This document shows positions 1 through 8,150 of a stretch of 61,789 bases of DNA, piece after piece. The position numbers and the translations under genes are program-made. The stretch's first letter is position 1. Every line of letters begins with the position of its first letter. The notes under the pieces are model-generated. The model worked only from the letters and a program-made list of their open reading frames with translations. It was not told the origin of the DNA and searched no databases. The DNA comes from an uncultured Oscillospiraceae bacterium (GTDB taxonomy: Bacteria > Bacillota > Clostridia > Oscillospirales > Oscillospiraceae), in contig CAKTOW010000011.1 of the NCBI GenBank assembly GCA_934590325.1, forward strand, positions 1 through 61,789, in the 5' to 3' direction.

Positions 1-746
1 ATGGAGATGACCACGATCATCAGCAGGGTCAGCAGGCAGTAGTAGTTCCAGGGGATCTGCTTGATGAACATCTCAATGCCGCTGACGTTCTCGGAGTTGA
101 CGTAGCCGGACACGGCAGCCGCCCAGGAAGAAACAGGGGCGATCATGCAGACGGGAGCGGCCGTGGAGTCGATGACGTAGGCCAGCTTCGCGCGGGAGAT
201 GTGGTGGCTCTCGGTCACGGGACGCATAACGGCGCCCACGGTCAGGCAGTTGAAATAGTCGTCGATGAAGATCAGGACGCCCAGCAGCATGGTCATCAGC
301 TGAGCACCGGCACGGGTGTGCACGGTCTTGGTAGCCCAACGGCCAAAGGCCTCGGAGCCGCCGGTCTTGTTCATCAGGTCCACCATGATACCCAGGACCA
401 CCAGGAACACGATGATGGCGATGTTGCCGGCATCGGAAACGGTGGTGACGATACCGTTGTCACCCTCGACCAGCTGCACCAGGGTCTCCCAAGGTGCGTA
501 GTTGCTGACCAGCAGAGCGCCCACCAGGCAGCCCAGGAACAGGGAAGAATACACTTCCTTGCTAATCAGGGCCAGCACGATGGCGACGATGGGGGGCAGC
601 AGGGACCAGAAGGTACCTGCGAACGGGGTGGTGGCACCCTCGACCAGGATGGGAGCATCCTTATAGCTGATACCGAGAACGACCAGCAGCACAATAAAGA
701 TGCCCAGCGCAACGAAATACGCTATCTTTGTGCTTTTCTTTTCCAT
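1..746 (-). CDS. nhaC: Na+/H+ antiporter NhaC family, partial (copy 1)
   Basis: This is the N-terminal 248 codons of an NhaC-type Na+/H+ antiporter; the rest lies beyond the left edge. It starts MEKKSTKIAYFVALGIF and is almost the same protein as the complete copy at 12719-14431, with scattered changes such as NYAPWE for NFHPWE and THTRAG-type changes for KSRGG near residue 130. Several hydrophobic segments are visible. The start at 746 follows an AGGAGG ribosome site at 755-760, which is identical in both copies. DNA identity between the copies stops just upstream of that site. NhaC exchangers swap external protons for internal sodium. The duplication is seen directly; whether both copies are functional is unknown. 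Confidence 0.85.
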   Translation of the reverse strand, partial: MEKKSTKIAYFVALGIFIVLLVVLGISYKDAPILVEGATTPFAGTFWSLLPPIVAIVLALISKEVYSSLFLGCLVGALLVSNYAPWETLVQLVEGDNGIVTTVSDAGNIAIIVFLVVLGIMVDLMNKTGGSEAFGRWATKTVHTRAGAQLMTMLLGVLIFIDDYFNCLTVGAVMRPVTESHHISRAKLAYVIDSTAAPVCMIAPVSSWAAAVSGYVNSENVSGIEMFIKQIPWNYYCLLTLLMIVVIS

Positions 747-781
747 GTGTGTGATTTACCTCCTCACAAATTGGTGCCACC

Positions 782-810
782 ATCCTAACGTGTTATTAAC
801 AGATTGTCAA
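782..810 (-). promoter_or_regulatory. Promoter of nhaC copy 1
   Basis: On the minus strand a TTGACA -35 (805-810) is followed after 17 bases by a TAGGAT -10 (782-787). It lies 36 bases before the start codon. The leader lacks the long hairpin that follows the promoter of nhaC copy 2. Confidence 0.65.
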
Positions 811-1057
811 TATTTCAGCAAAGCCGGGAGGGGGTAATTTTGAACAAATTATGAATCCGATTTTCTACCTTTTCCCCAATTTTGGCGCGATTTTTCGGAT
901 TCTTTGCGGCATCTTTATAAACCTTTACGGGTTCTTAACGCTATCCGGTGCCCTCTTTTTTGGAAATTTATGTTTATTTCTCGTTAATATGGCCCCGGTA
1001 AGTGACGGGGCATCGTTATAGCAGAGGTCAAAAAAAGAAAGCCCACGAAGGCTACAA

Positions 1058-1080
1058 TTTCATAGGTACACAAAGTGACC
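1058..1080. repeat. Inverted repeat, left copy (partner at 12654-12676)
   Basis: These 23 bases are the exact reverse complement of 12654-12676. Outside both copies lies a similar small GC hairpin followed by GGGCTTTC and a T run. The pair brackets the mobile remnant and its recombinase, so it could mark element ends or recombination sites. Confidence 0.6.
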
Positions 1081-1097
1081 CAAGGGTAGCTGATGCG

Positions 1098-1134
1098 AAA
1101 AGGACTGACACGCATTTCACGTGTCAGTCCTTTT
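1098..1134. terminator. Bidirectional rho-independent terminator
   Basis: A perfect 15-bp stem (AAAAGGACTGACACG at 1098-1112 pairing with 1120-1134) has a 7-base loop, an A run before it and a T run after it, so it could stop transcription from either side. Confidence 0.75.
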
Positions 1135-1281
1135 CTTCCTATTGATTTAGTACGGCCCACCGGTCGAACCACAGGTGTCAGCACAGACACACGGCTTATT
1201 AAGACCTCCTATTGAAAGTGAAGCGTAGCACGAGGAAAACGCAAGTGCAAGTCGGTCAACCTATGGCGAGTCGATTCTCGA

Positions 1282-1568
1282 TCACAGCACGAGCTCATAC
1301 AAAAGAAACTCTCTCGGCGTCCCAATATCCACATATGTGACCTCGACAGTGTCGATATAAGTAAAACCAAATGACATATACATCTTCTGCGGAACGTCGT
1401 TTCCCTCTATGCAGTCAAGGCGGATCGACTTCAGCCTTCTGGCTCTTGCGGTATCGATCGCGTGCTGCACCAATTGCTTGGAATAGCCGCGACCGCCATA
1501 TTCGGGAAGCACACGCAGGCCATAAACAGCGGGATGATCAGCTCCTGCAGGTCTTTGTTGGTAAACAT
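1282..1568 (-). pseudogene. MATE transporter start fused to GNAT acetyltransferase tail
   Basis: Two different genes have been joined here. Starting at 1568, one base after the TetR stop, the frame reads MFTNKDLQELIIPL, the typical start of a MATE-family multidrug exporter. After about 14 codons the sequence becomes the C-terminal half of a GNAT N-acetyltransferase in another frame: HPAVYGLRVLPEYGGRGYSK, which contains the acetyl-CoA-binding pattern, then about 60 more residues ending LLYELVL at 1282. The junction lies around 1528-1536. Neither product can be complete, so this is a deletion scar. The TetR gene next door probably once controlled the lost MATE pump. Confidence 0.75.
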
Positions 1569-1569
1569 C

Positions 1570-2121
1570 TCACGCCTCGTATTTCCGCGTAAAAGCGCAC
1601 TTGCACTCCGCCAGCATCCATTCTACCTTGTCCATGTCCCAGTCGCAGAAGTCCGTTGCGATCATGGACGCGATGCCGTGGGCATGCATCCACAGCTGAT
1701 CGTGCAGAATGTCCGCTTCCTCGTGGCCGATGGGATAGGAGGCCATCAGCTTTTCAATAGAGCGCTCGATCATGGCAAGCAGTGCCTGCTTGATCTCCGA
1801 AAAGGCGTTGGAGCGCATGAACAGGAAACGGAACAGGTACGGCTCCTCCTTGGCAAAGGCGATGTAGCGCATGCCGTACAGGCAGACCACGCCGTCCTCA
1901 CTCCCGGCCTTCATGTACCGTTCAAATTCCGCGACGGCCAGAGGGATCAGCTCCCTGCGCAGCTCGTCCATCCCGGAAAAGGACAGATACACAGGCTGGG
2001 TGGAGCAGTCCAGCGCTTTGGCCAGTTGCTTGAGGTTCACGGCTTCATATCCCTGTTCCCGCAGCAGCTTCAGCGCGGCGTTCAAGATCATCTCTTTTGT
2101 GATCTGCTTCTTTGCCGGCAT
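1570..2121 (-). CDS. TetR/AcrR family transcriptional regulator
   Basis: A 183-residue TetR-type repressor. The N-terminus MPAKKQITKEMILNAALKLL followed by an HTH around residues 25-50 (VNLKQLAKALDCSTQPVYLSF) is typical; the rest is an alpha-helical ligand and dimer domain. The start at 2121 is preferred because GGGGCGAG lies upstream; an upstream TTG at 2154 is possible. Upstream of the gene is an AT-rich near-palindrome (ATAAA..TTTAT near 2139-2152) that may be its operator. It is followed after one base by the start of a MATE exporter gene that is now cut off, so the regulator is probably an orphan. The inducer is unknown. Confidence 0.85.
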   Translation of the reverse strand: MPAKKQITKEMILNAALKLLREQGYEAVNLKQLAKALDCSTQPVYLSFSGMDELRRELIPLAVAEFERYMKAGSEDGVVCLYGMRYIAFAKEEPYLFRFLFMRSNAFSEIKQALLAMIERSIEKLMASYPIGHEEADILHDQLWMHAHGIASMIATDFCDWDMDKVEWMLAECKCAFTRKYEA

Positions 2122-2314
2122 ATTCTCGCCCCTAACAATAAACGTATTTATCAATAACTCCGCTTATTATATTCTTAACCGCCACCGGTGTCAAGACGCA
2201 GCTAGTCTGTCCAATGAAAACACGAGACTTCCCGCCGTGACAACGTCATTACCTCCTTGACAGCACAAAAACTGTAACGTATACTCTGTAATCAAATAAA
2301 GTGAGGTGTTTTTC

Positions 2315-2776
2315 ATGGCGTTATATGAGCTTCTGCATCAGCTGAACATCCCCTATCAGGAGGTTTCCCATGCTGCCGTTTATACCATCGAGGAGGCGGA
2401 GCGGCTTCAGATCAACCTGCCCGGCGTGGAGGTGAAGAACCTCTTTATCAAGGATAAGACCCACTATTACCTCTACTGCCTTCCCGCACAGAAGCGGGCT
2501 GACCTGAAAGCATTGCGCCGAACCATCGAAAGCGGTGCGCTGACCTTTGCCAAGGAGGATGAGTTGCTGGAGAAGCTGGGGCTTACCGCCGGATCGGTCA
2601 CACCGCTGGGACTGGTCAATAATACCCAACATGATGTGATCCTGCTGATCGACAGGGAACTGCTCGGCCTGACCGTGTGGGTACACCCCAACACCAACAC
2701 AAAGACCATGTCCCTGATGCTGGACGACCTGCTGCGGCTGATGGAGCATCTGCATGTGCAGGTACAGTTCGTCTGA
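2315..2776 (+). CDS. YbaK/ProX-type prolyl-tRNA editing deacylase
   Basis: A 153-residue protein of the YbaK/aminoacyl-tRNA deacylase fold in its ProX (PrdX) branch, which in characterised members hydrolyses Ala-tRNA(Pro) mischarged by prolyl-tRNA synthetase. Visible family marks are PYQEVSHAAVYTIEEAE near the start, GVEVKNLFIKDKTHYYLYCLPA, the central ALRRTIESGALTFAKEDEL and the end VWVHPNTNTKTMSLMLDDL. The ATG at 2315 is chosen over a GTG three codons earlier because GAGGTG sits six bases before it. It stands alone between the divergent TetR gene and the GntR gene. Confidence 0.85.
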   Translation: MALYELLHQLNIPYQEVSHAAVYTIEEAERLQINLPGVEVKNLFIKDKTHYYLYCLPAQKRADLKALRRTIESGALTFAKEDELLEKLGLTAGSVTPLGLVNNTQHDVILLIDRELLGLTVWVHPNTNTKTMSLMLDDLLRLMEHLHVQVQFV

Positions 2777-2866
2777 GGTGAAAAATGCTTGCTATCTGCT
2801 GTGATGTGTGGCATAATAGAAAAAATGTAGTGTGCATCGTGGATAACATGAAAGAAGGGACTTCCT

Positions 2867-3505
2867 ATGGGAGAATTGATACGCGTCAGTATGAAGCAGC
2901 AGATCTATGAGATCGTGAAGGGCCGGATCATGGATCAGACCTATCCCCTTGGCTCGCCGGTCAACATCGTATCGCTGTCCAAGGAGTTCGGTGTCAGCAA
3001 CACACCCATCCGCGAGGCATTGAATATCCTGTGCGCTGAGGGGCTGCTGGTATCTACCCTGAACACCAAGTTCCGGGTCATCGAAATGAACGAGGACGTA
3101 AAGCGGGAGCTGAATGAGGCCGTGTATGTGGTGCTCAGCGGCGCATATCAGTGCGCCTGCCGCTCCGGTAAAGTGGCCGCCCTGCCCCGGTTGCTGGAGG
3201 ACGCCTACGCCGCCCAACTGGCCTGCGGTAAGGAGGCCGACACGGAATACATCAAAACCGCTATCGCCTTCGACCGCTGCTTTGTCCAGGTAGCTGAGAA
3301 TGACAAGCTGCTGGCGGTGTTCGATAACCTGTCCACGCTGCTGTTTCTGTCGGTGCGCTATACCTACTACCAGTCCGACCATTCCGTGGCCGACAATCTC
3401 TCCGACCACAGAACCATGCTGGAGGCCGTCCGGGCAGGCGACCAGAGCCGCGTGCTGGACACGCTGCTGCACCATTACAGCAAGATCCACCCCGATAAAC
3501 AATGA
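2867..3505 (+). CDS. GntR family regulator (FadR-like, FCD domain)
   Basis: A 212-residue GntR-family regulator. The N-terminal winged helix (residues about 10-75) holds the typical SLSKEFGVSNTPIREALNIL followed by a wing; the remainder is helical and fits an FCD ligand domain (AFDRCFVQVAENDKLLAVFDNL, then SDHRTMLEAVRAGD). The start at 2867 follows AAGAAGGGA. It is followed by a terminator and then by a dehydrogenase and an amino-acid transporter, whose promoter region carries four GCACAC-type repeats. The arrangement suggests local control of that pair in response to an amino or keto acid. The ligand is an inference. Confidence 0.88.
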   Translation: MGELIRVSMKQQIYEIVKGRIMDQTYPLGSPVNIVSLSKEFGVSNTPIREALNILCAEGLLVSTLNTKFRVIEMNEDVKRELNEAVYVVLSGAYQCACRSGKVAALPRLLEDAYAAQLACGKEADTEYIKTAIAFDRCFVQVAENDKLLAVFDNLSTLLFLSVRYTYYQSDHSVADNLSDHRTMLEAVRAGDQSRVLDTLLHHYSKIHPDKQ

Positions 3506-3513
3506 TTTCAAAT

Positions 3514-3549
3514 ACGCCGCTGGCTCTACGAAAGTCAGCGGCGTTTTTG
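3514..3549 (+). terminator. Terminator of the GntR gene
   Basis: ACGCCGCTG (3514-3522) pairs with CAGCGGCGT (3536-3544) and is followed by TTTT, eight bases after the stop codon. Confidence 0.7.
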
Positions 3550-3594
3550 TCATAATCCATAATTTCAGCACCACATTTTGTCACTCTATCCAAA

Positions 3595-3674
3595 TGTGCA
3601 CACTTTTTGCAGTTTCCTATTGACAAGTATGCACACTTTTGGTATCTTAAATATGCACACTACACGATGCACAT
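3595..3674 (+). promoter_or_regulatory. Promoter with four GCACAC repeats, likely GntR operators
   Basis: A TTGACA -35 (3620-3625) and TATCTT -10 (3643-3648) are spaced by 17 bases. GCACAC or GCACA units begin at 3598, 3631, 3655 and 3669, three of them as ATGCACAC or TGTGCACAC, so one precedes, one lies inside and two follow the promoter. This is the layout expected of a GntR-type operator set; that the neighbouring GntR protein binds here is inferred. Confidence 0.6.
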
Positions 3675-3710
3675 GTGTGACGCATATTTTTGAGATAGGA
3701 GCGAACTGTT

Positions 3711-5072
3711 ATGAAGCGTAGTCTGACTGTCCCCATGAAGGCTGAGGGCCTGACCTCTATGAAGATCCAGTACAACTTTAAGACCGGCGTCTACCAGCTG
3801 GAAGCCCGCAAGGAGTGGGAGCCGGATCTGGACTTCACCCGTTACAACAAGGATTTCTTTGCTGAGAGCATCCTGACTGACGATGTGGTATACTACAATA
3901 CCAAGCAGGTTCGTGAGTTGTTCCGCAAGTACGATCTGGAGGACTATCTGGACGAGGTCATGGATCTTCTGCGTCAGGGCCGCCACTTCGGTATCGAGCT
4001 GTACTACTTCGCCAAGAAGGATATCACCTTCATGAGCCACCAGCATTCCCGCAAGCTGGGCATCAACAACAAGCTGCACGCCACCCTGGCCGGCGGTATC
4101 CGCCGCCACAGCCCCGATGAGGATGAGAAGGACGTCATCATCGACGGTCTGAACCTGGGTCGCGGCATGAGCTTCAAGGACGTGGCGGGCCGCATCCCCA
4201 TGGGCGGCTGCAAGCAGACCGTCACCATGCCTCCCATCGACCTGGCCGACATGGAGGTCATCGGCTTCCTGGGCTTCAGCATTGATCGCTGCCGCACCAT
4301 GACCGGTCCCGACATGAACTTCCCCACCGAGCTGGCCGACGTGGAGAACGAGAACTACTCCATGCAGTACACCAACGGCCCCGCTCACTCCGCTCTGGGC
4401 GAGACCGGCAAGCCCACTGCTTACGGCGTGTACGTCACCATGAAGCAGGCCGTGAAATTCCTGGAAGGCACCGAGAGTCTGGCCGGTAAGTCCGCCACCC
4501 TGGTGGGTCTGGGCGCTGTGGGCTGGTACATGGGCGAGCACCTGCTGGAAGAGTGCAGCAAGCTGTACATCGCCGACCTGAGCATGGATCGCTGCAAGGA
4601 GTTCGTGGACAAGCACCCCGGCAAGAACATTGAGATCATCCCGCTGGAGGGCGCTTACTATCAAGAATGCGACATTCTGTGCCCCTGCGCCATCGGCGGC
4701 ATCTTCTCCGACGAGACCATTCCTCTGCTGAAGTGCAAGTACATCTGGGGCAGCGCCAACAATGTGTTGAAGGCCTCCTCCCAGGAGGAGGAGTTCCGTT
4801 TGGCTAAGAAGCTACAGGAGCGCGGCATCATGTTCCAGACCGAGTGGTATCACAACGCCGCCGGCGCCATCTGCGGCTACTTCGAGTATGTCTACGGCAA
4901 GGATGCCAAGTATGAGGATCTCATCAAGTACATCGACGACATCATGCCCGCCGCCACCTTCCACAACCTGACGCAGGCCAAGGAGCTGGGCATCACCCCC
5001 TGCGAGAACGCCTATCGCCTGTGCGGCGAGGTCATCTACGGCGACATGGCCCTGGAGGATCTGAAGCTGTAA
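3711..5072 (+). CDS. Glu/Leu/Phe/Val dehydrogenase-family protein
   Basis: A 453-residue NAD(P)-dependent amino-acid-dehydrogenase-like protein. The substrate domain holds GRIPMGGCKQTVTMPP, matching the GG(G)KG lysine site of leucine and glutamate dehydrogenases, and GPDMNFPTELADV, matching the catalytic aspartate region. The Rossmann domain follows with ATLVGLGAVGWYMGEHLLEE and an acidic residue (YIADLS) at the end of the second strand, which fits NAD. Family members interconvert an amino acid and its keto acid with release of ammonia. It is longer than leucine dehydrogenase (about 365 residues) and has an unusual N-terminus. The start at 3711 follows AGGAGC. It is cotranscribed with the NSS transporter at 5172. 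The exact substrate cannot be told from sequence. Confidence 0.82.
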   Translation: MKRSLTVPMKAEGLTSMKIQYNFKTGVYQLEARKEWEPDLDFTRYNKDFFAESILTDDVVYYNTKQVRELFRKYDLEDYLDEVMDLLRQGRHFGIELYYFAKKDITFMSHQHSRKLGINNKLHATLAGGIRRHSPDEDEKDVIIDGLNLGRGMSFKDVAGRIPMGGCKQTVTMPPIDLADMEVIGFLGFSIDRCRTMTGPDMNFPTELADVENENYSMQYTNGPAHSALGETGKPTAYGVYVTMKQAVKFLEGTESLAGKSATLVGLGAVGWYMGEHLLEECSKLYIADLSMDRCKEFVDKHPGKNIEIIPLEGAYYQECDILCPCAIGGIFSDETIPLLKCKYIWGSANNVLKASSQEEEFRLAKKLQERGIMFQTEWYHNAAGAICGYFEYVYGKDAKYEDLIKYIDDIMPAATFHNLTQAKELGITPCENAYRLCGEVIYGDMALEDLKL

Positions 5073-5118
5073 GGCAACCACTTCCCTGTCAAAGCGAAAC
5101 CAAGCGAACACTCCCAAT

Positions 5119-5147
5119 ACCGGGGAGGGCCGCAAGCCCTCCCCGGT
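5119..5147 (+). other. Strong intercistronic hairpin
   Basis: ACCGGGGAGGGC (5119-5130) pairs perfectly with GCCCTCCCCGGT (5136-5147) around a 5-base loop. An A-rich stretch, not a T run, follows, so it is more likely an RNA-processing or stability hairpin between the dehydrogenase and transporter genes than a terminator. Confidence 0.6.
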
Positions 5148-5171
5148 CAGAAAAAGAAAAGGAGTCTCACT

Positions 5172-6482
5172 ATGGAGAAACAAAACAGCGGATTCGGCAG
5201 CATTTTCGGGTTTCTCATGACCATGATCGGCTTTGCTGTCGGCGTAGGAAGCCTCTGGCGTTTTCCCTATATCTGCGGCACCAACGGCGGCGCCCTGTTC
5301 ATTATCACCTATGTTCTGGTGATCCTGTTGGTGGGTATCCCGCTGCTGACGGCGGAAATGTCCATGGGCTACCGCTCCCAGCAGAGAGCGGTGGGCGCGT
5401 ACCGGGCGCTGGAAAAGCCCGGCTCCAAATGGCATCTTGCCGGATATCTGCACATCTTTGCCGGCTGGATGGTCAACGCCTACACCGTGCCCATCTACGC
5501 ATGGGTGGTCGTTTACATCTACCGCACCGCCAGCGGCTATTTCACCGACATGGACGCGGCGCAGATCGCCGCCTCCTTTGACGCGCTGAACGCCGACCAT
5601 CTGACCATGTTTATCGGCGCCATCATCAGCTGGGGCCTGCTGGCGCTGGTGGTGAGCCGCGGTTTGGAAAGCGGCGTGGAGAAGCTCTCCAAAATCATGA
5701 TTCCGGCGCTGGCTGTTATCATGGTGGTGTGCATCATCATCGGTCTGCGGATCCCCGGCTCGGAGAAGGGTCTGGAATTCCTGTTCACCCCCAACCCCGA
5801 TAACTTCAGCTTTTCCTCCTTCACGGCGGCGCTGGGCCAGGCGTTCTTCGCCATCGGCATCGGCATGCTGGCCTCGATGGTATTCGGAAGCTGCATTCAG
5901 AAGAAGGGTGAAAACCTGCTGAAGGACTGCTCCATCATCAGCGTGTCCATCATTCTGGCCGGCGTTTTTGCCGGACTGATGATCTTTCCCATCTGCTTCG
6001 CCTTTGATCTGGAACCCGCCGCGGGCGTCAGCCTGTCGCTGATCACCCTGCCCAACGCCTTCAACGCTGTGGCAGGCGGCCGCATCATCGGCACCGTCTT
6101 TTATGTGGGCTTTTTCTTCGCAGCCTTCTCCTCCTCCATCAGCATGGCGGAGGCGGTGGTCAAGGCCCTGATGGAGCTGTTGAAATGCTCCCACGCCAAG
6201 GCGCTGGTCATCACCCTGATCGGCGATGTGGTGATCGGCTCGGTGTCCATCCTGAGCCTTGACCTGTTCGACAAGATGGATATCTTCACCTGCAACTATC
6301 TGGTGGTGATCGGCGCGTTTGCCATCTCCATCTTCTGCGGCTGGATCTGGAAAGCGGATAACTTCCTGGACGCCGCCAATGTCCGGCACCCCTTTGCCAG
6401 AACATGGCTGAAGATCTGTGTCAAATACATTTGCCCTATTTCCATTGCTATCATCTTTGCTGGTAACTTTGTCTCCTTCTAA
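5172..6482 (+). CDS. NSS (SNF) family sodium-dependent transporter
   Basis: A 436-residue membrane protein of the neurotransmitter:sodium symporter family. The N-terminus GSIFGFLMTMIGFAVGVGSLWRFPYICGTNGG is the diagnostic first helix with the unwound sodium and substrate site; about eleven hydrophobic helices follow. Bacterial members such as LeuT and MhsT import amino acids with Na+. The start at 5172 follows AAAGGAG. It sits 99 bases after the dehydrogenase and before a terminator, so import and catabolism of the same amino acid is the likely joint role. The substrate is unknown. Confidence 0.92.
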   Translation: MEKQNSGFGSIFGFLMTMIGFAVGVGSLWRFPYICGTNGGALFIITYVLVILLVGIPLLTAEMSMGYRSQQRAVGAYRALEKPGSKWHLAGYLHIFAGWMVNAYTVPIYAWVVVYIYRTASGYFTDMDAAQIAASFDALNADHLTMFIGAIISWGLLALVVSRGLESGVEKLSKIMIPALAVIMVVCIIIGLRIPGSEKGLEFLFTPNPDNFSFSSFTAALGQAFFAIGIGMLASMVFGSCIQKKGENLLKDCSIISVSIILAGVFAGLMIFPICFAFDLEPAAGVSLSLITLPNAFNAVAGGRIIGTVFYVGFFFAAFSSSISMAEAVVKALMELLKCSHAKALVITLIGDVVIGSVSILSLDLFDKMDIFTCNYLVVIGAFAISIFCGWIWKADNFLDAANVRHPFARTWLKICVKYICPISIAIIFAGNFVSF

Positions 6483-6523
6483 TCAACAAGGATCAGCTTT
6501 TCCTTTATAATCTCCTCAAGGCG

Positions 6524-6568
6524 GCAGGCATCCCTTTGGCCAGAAAGGGATGCCTGCTGTCCGTTTTT
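6524..6568 (+). terminator. Terminator of the dehydrogenase-transporter operon
   Basis: A perfect 14-bp stem (GCAGGCATCCCTTT at 6524-6537 with 6544-6557) is followed six bases later by five T residues. Confidence 0.7.
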
Positions 6569-6650
6569 ATGGGTTCTGCTTCTTTCCGTTGACTTGTGGG
6601 AAGTTGTGTGGTAGTTGTTTGTGCTGCCAAAACGAAGGGAGAACGCACAG

Positions 6651-6930
6651 ATGAAGAAAATCACACTACTGGCAGCCAGCGCACTGCTGTTCTTCACGGC
6701 CTGCAGTCAGGTGGAGAACAGCCCCGCAGAGGTCGTACCACCACCAACGAACGTGGTACGGGAGGAAGTCCAGCAGCCACAGGTAACGTCTGAACCCGCC
6801 ACGACGGTGCAAGAGCAAGACACGGTATCGGTTGCGGTGCAGGAGCAACCTCAAGAGGAAAAAGCTCCTCAGACGGAAACCGTCCCACAAACAGCTCAGA
6901 CACTTGAACCGGTCAAAGAGCCTAAGCTCG
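6651..6930 (+). pseudogene. Lipoprotein N-terminus, cut by the mobile element
   Basis: The frame opens MKKITLLAASALLFFTACSQ, a lipoprotein signal with lipobox FTAC, then a low-complexity linker rich in Pro, Glu, Gln, Val and Thr for about 70 residues. At about 6930 the sequence switches to the reverse complement of a relaxase gene. The open frame runs on by chance to 7553, so a 300-residue chimera could be made, but the C-terminal two thirds are antisense-coded. The lost domain of the original lipoprotein cannot be named. AAGGGAGAA precedes the start at a reasonable distance. Confidence 0.7.
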
Positions 6931-7757
6931 ATAATCCAGCCTTTGAGATTTTTAATAAGCTGCCGGATAGACTTCATCAGGCTGTTGGCGGCTTTGATTT
7001 CCCGGTTCAGATTTCCGATGTTGGTCTGAATCCCTCGCTTTTCCATCTGCCGGACAGCAGCACCCTCATGGACGGTAGGGATAATATCAAGCCCCTGTCT
7101 TTCATAAGAACGGAGATCCACCCGCTCCGGGCGGTTGTTGGCTTCCAGATAGCGGTTCTGGATGATCTCCCATTCATGCCGCCAGATTTCACAATACTTG
7201 CGGTCGTTCCAGTCAACCGTATCTTCCTTGTGACTTTTCCATCTGCCGGACGGAAGTTTTATCCGTTCCCCGTTCTCGTCAAGGTCATAAACCTTGCGGC
7301 TCTTGGGAAGCCATTTCCCATGTTCATCCATTGCCCGCATAGTCAGCATGACATGAGCGTGAGGGTTTCCGTCCCCTTTGTCATGGATGGCAAAATCCAC
7401 GCACATTCCTTTGGAAACAAACTGCTGATTGCAGAAATCCCGGACAAGGGCGGCGTACTGGTCGGGCGGTATCTCTCTGGGGATGGTAAGCACCCACCGC
7501 CTTGCAAGCTGGGAATTCCATTGCTTCTCCACCGCTTCGGCGGCGTTCCATAAAGTATTGCGGTCTGCATACGACCGTGGGGCATTTGCCGGAAGCAAGA
7601 TTTCATTGTGGACGATACCACGCTTTTCCGGGTAGTGCTTCACTTCCTGATCGTATCCACAGAACAGCTTTTCGCCGCTCTGGTAGGCAGCGGCGGCAAC
7701 CGCAGACTGCTGTTGGCTTCGCTGCACAATCGAGATTTCGTTGTGTGGACAGGGCAT
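6930..7757 (-). pseudogene. MobA/MobL-family relaxase, C-terminus lost
   Basis: About 275 residues of a conjugative relaxase that nicks the transfer origin. MPCPHNEISIVQRSQQQSAV and AYQSGEKL (catalytic Tyr region, residue 25) and the metal-binding NPHAHVML pattern (HxH) near residue 135 are intact. The coiled segment RQMEKRGIQTNIGNLNREIK is family-typical and should continue for a few hundred more residues, but after NLKGWI the frame becomes antisense lipoprotein sequence and ends at 6666. Start at 7757 follows AAAGGAGGGACACGAA. The nicking domain may still fold, but the protein is clearly truncated. Confidence 0.8.
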
Positions 7758-7820
7758 TTCGTGTCCCTCCTTTCGGTAATTGGTGGATGGGGTGGCGTTT
7801 TACCACCTCATTTGGGGCAG

Positions 7821-7854
7821 AAAAAAAGCAGGAGACCTTTTCAGATTTCCTGCT
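7821..7854 (-). terminator. Terminator, minus strand
   Basis: AGCAGGA (7848-7854 read on the minus strand) pairs with TCCTGCT (7827-7833) and is followed by seven T residues. It separates the XRE/VirD4 block from the relaxase gene. Confidence 0.65.
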
Positions 7855-7915
7855 CGGTGGTGCCGCCGGTGGGCGGCTGGTATTCAGTTTTGAAAGTTCG
7901 GGTCAGGGTGGCCCG
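7841..7915 (-). pseudogene. C-terminal coding scrap of a lost transfer gene
   Basis: One minus-strand frame reads HHRATLTRTFKTEYQPPTGG, then TTEQEI and a TGA at 7841-7843. It has no start and stops right at a terminator, as the end of a real gene would. It is probably the tail of a conjugation gene whose body was deleted. The family is not recognised. Confidence 0.3.
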
Positions 7916-7943
7916 ATGATGAAATAAAATATCTGCATGAAGA

Positions 7944-8150
7944 TTATTCAACTTCTTTTAGTAATTCTTCAACAGAAATACCGTAAAGTTTTGCAAGTGC
8001 AAAAAGATTTGATGTGGAAGGGTCGGATGTTCCATTTTCCCATTTTGAAACAGCCTGCCTGCTAACACCAATCGTTTCAGCAACAAATTCCTGCGTCATT
8101 TTGCACTGTGTTCTGTGTACTTTGAGTGCTTCACCCAACGATTTCCTCAC
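7944..8150 (-). CDS. Small XRE-family HTH regulator
   Basis: A 68-residue protein that is one helix-turn-helix domain: LGEALKVHRTQCKMTQEFVAE then TIGVSRQAVSKWENGTSDPS, ending ELLKEVE. The start is a GTG at 8150 that shares one base with the TAG stop of the cut virD4 gene, so translation may be coupled to it; a TTG four codons in is the alternative. The DNA is much richer in A+T than the flanking transfer genes, which suggests another origin. The target is unknown. Confidence 0.75.
   Translation of the reverse strand: MRKSLGEALKVHRTQCKMTQEFVAETIGVSRQAVSKWENGTSDPSTSNLFALAKLYGISVEELLKEVE

Larger units (their letters stand above)
811..1281. other. Gene-free stretch with scrambled remnants
   Basis: No credible gene is present. 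The stretch is AT-rich at 830-980. It contains one arm of a 23-bp inverted repeat at 1058-1080, a strong terminator at 1098-1134, and on the minus strand a possible promoter (TTGCAC at 1245-1250, 17 bases, TACGCT at 1222-1227) plus an AGGAGG site at 1205-1210 that leads into no open frame. It reads like sequence joined by deletions next to the mobile remnant. Confidence 0.5.

Noticed and set aside
1020..1190. A small minus-strand frame of 68 codons
   Set aside because: It crosses the terminator and the inverted repeat, has no ribosome site and matches no family.
5119..5147. Terminator between the dehydrogenase and NSS genes
   Set aside because: The stem is strong but is followed by A residues on the plus strand, and the next gene has no separate promoter, so a terminator call is not supported.
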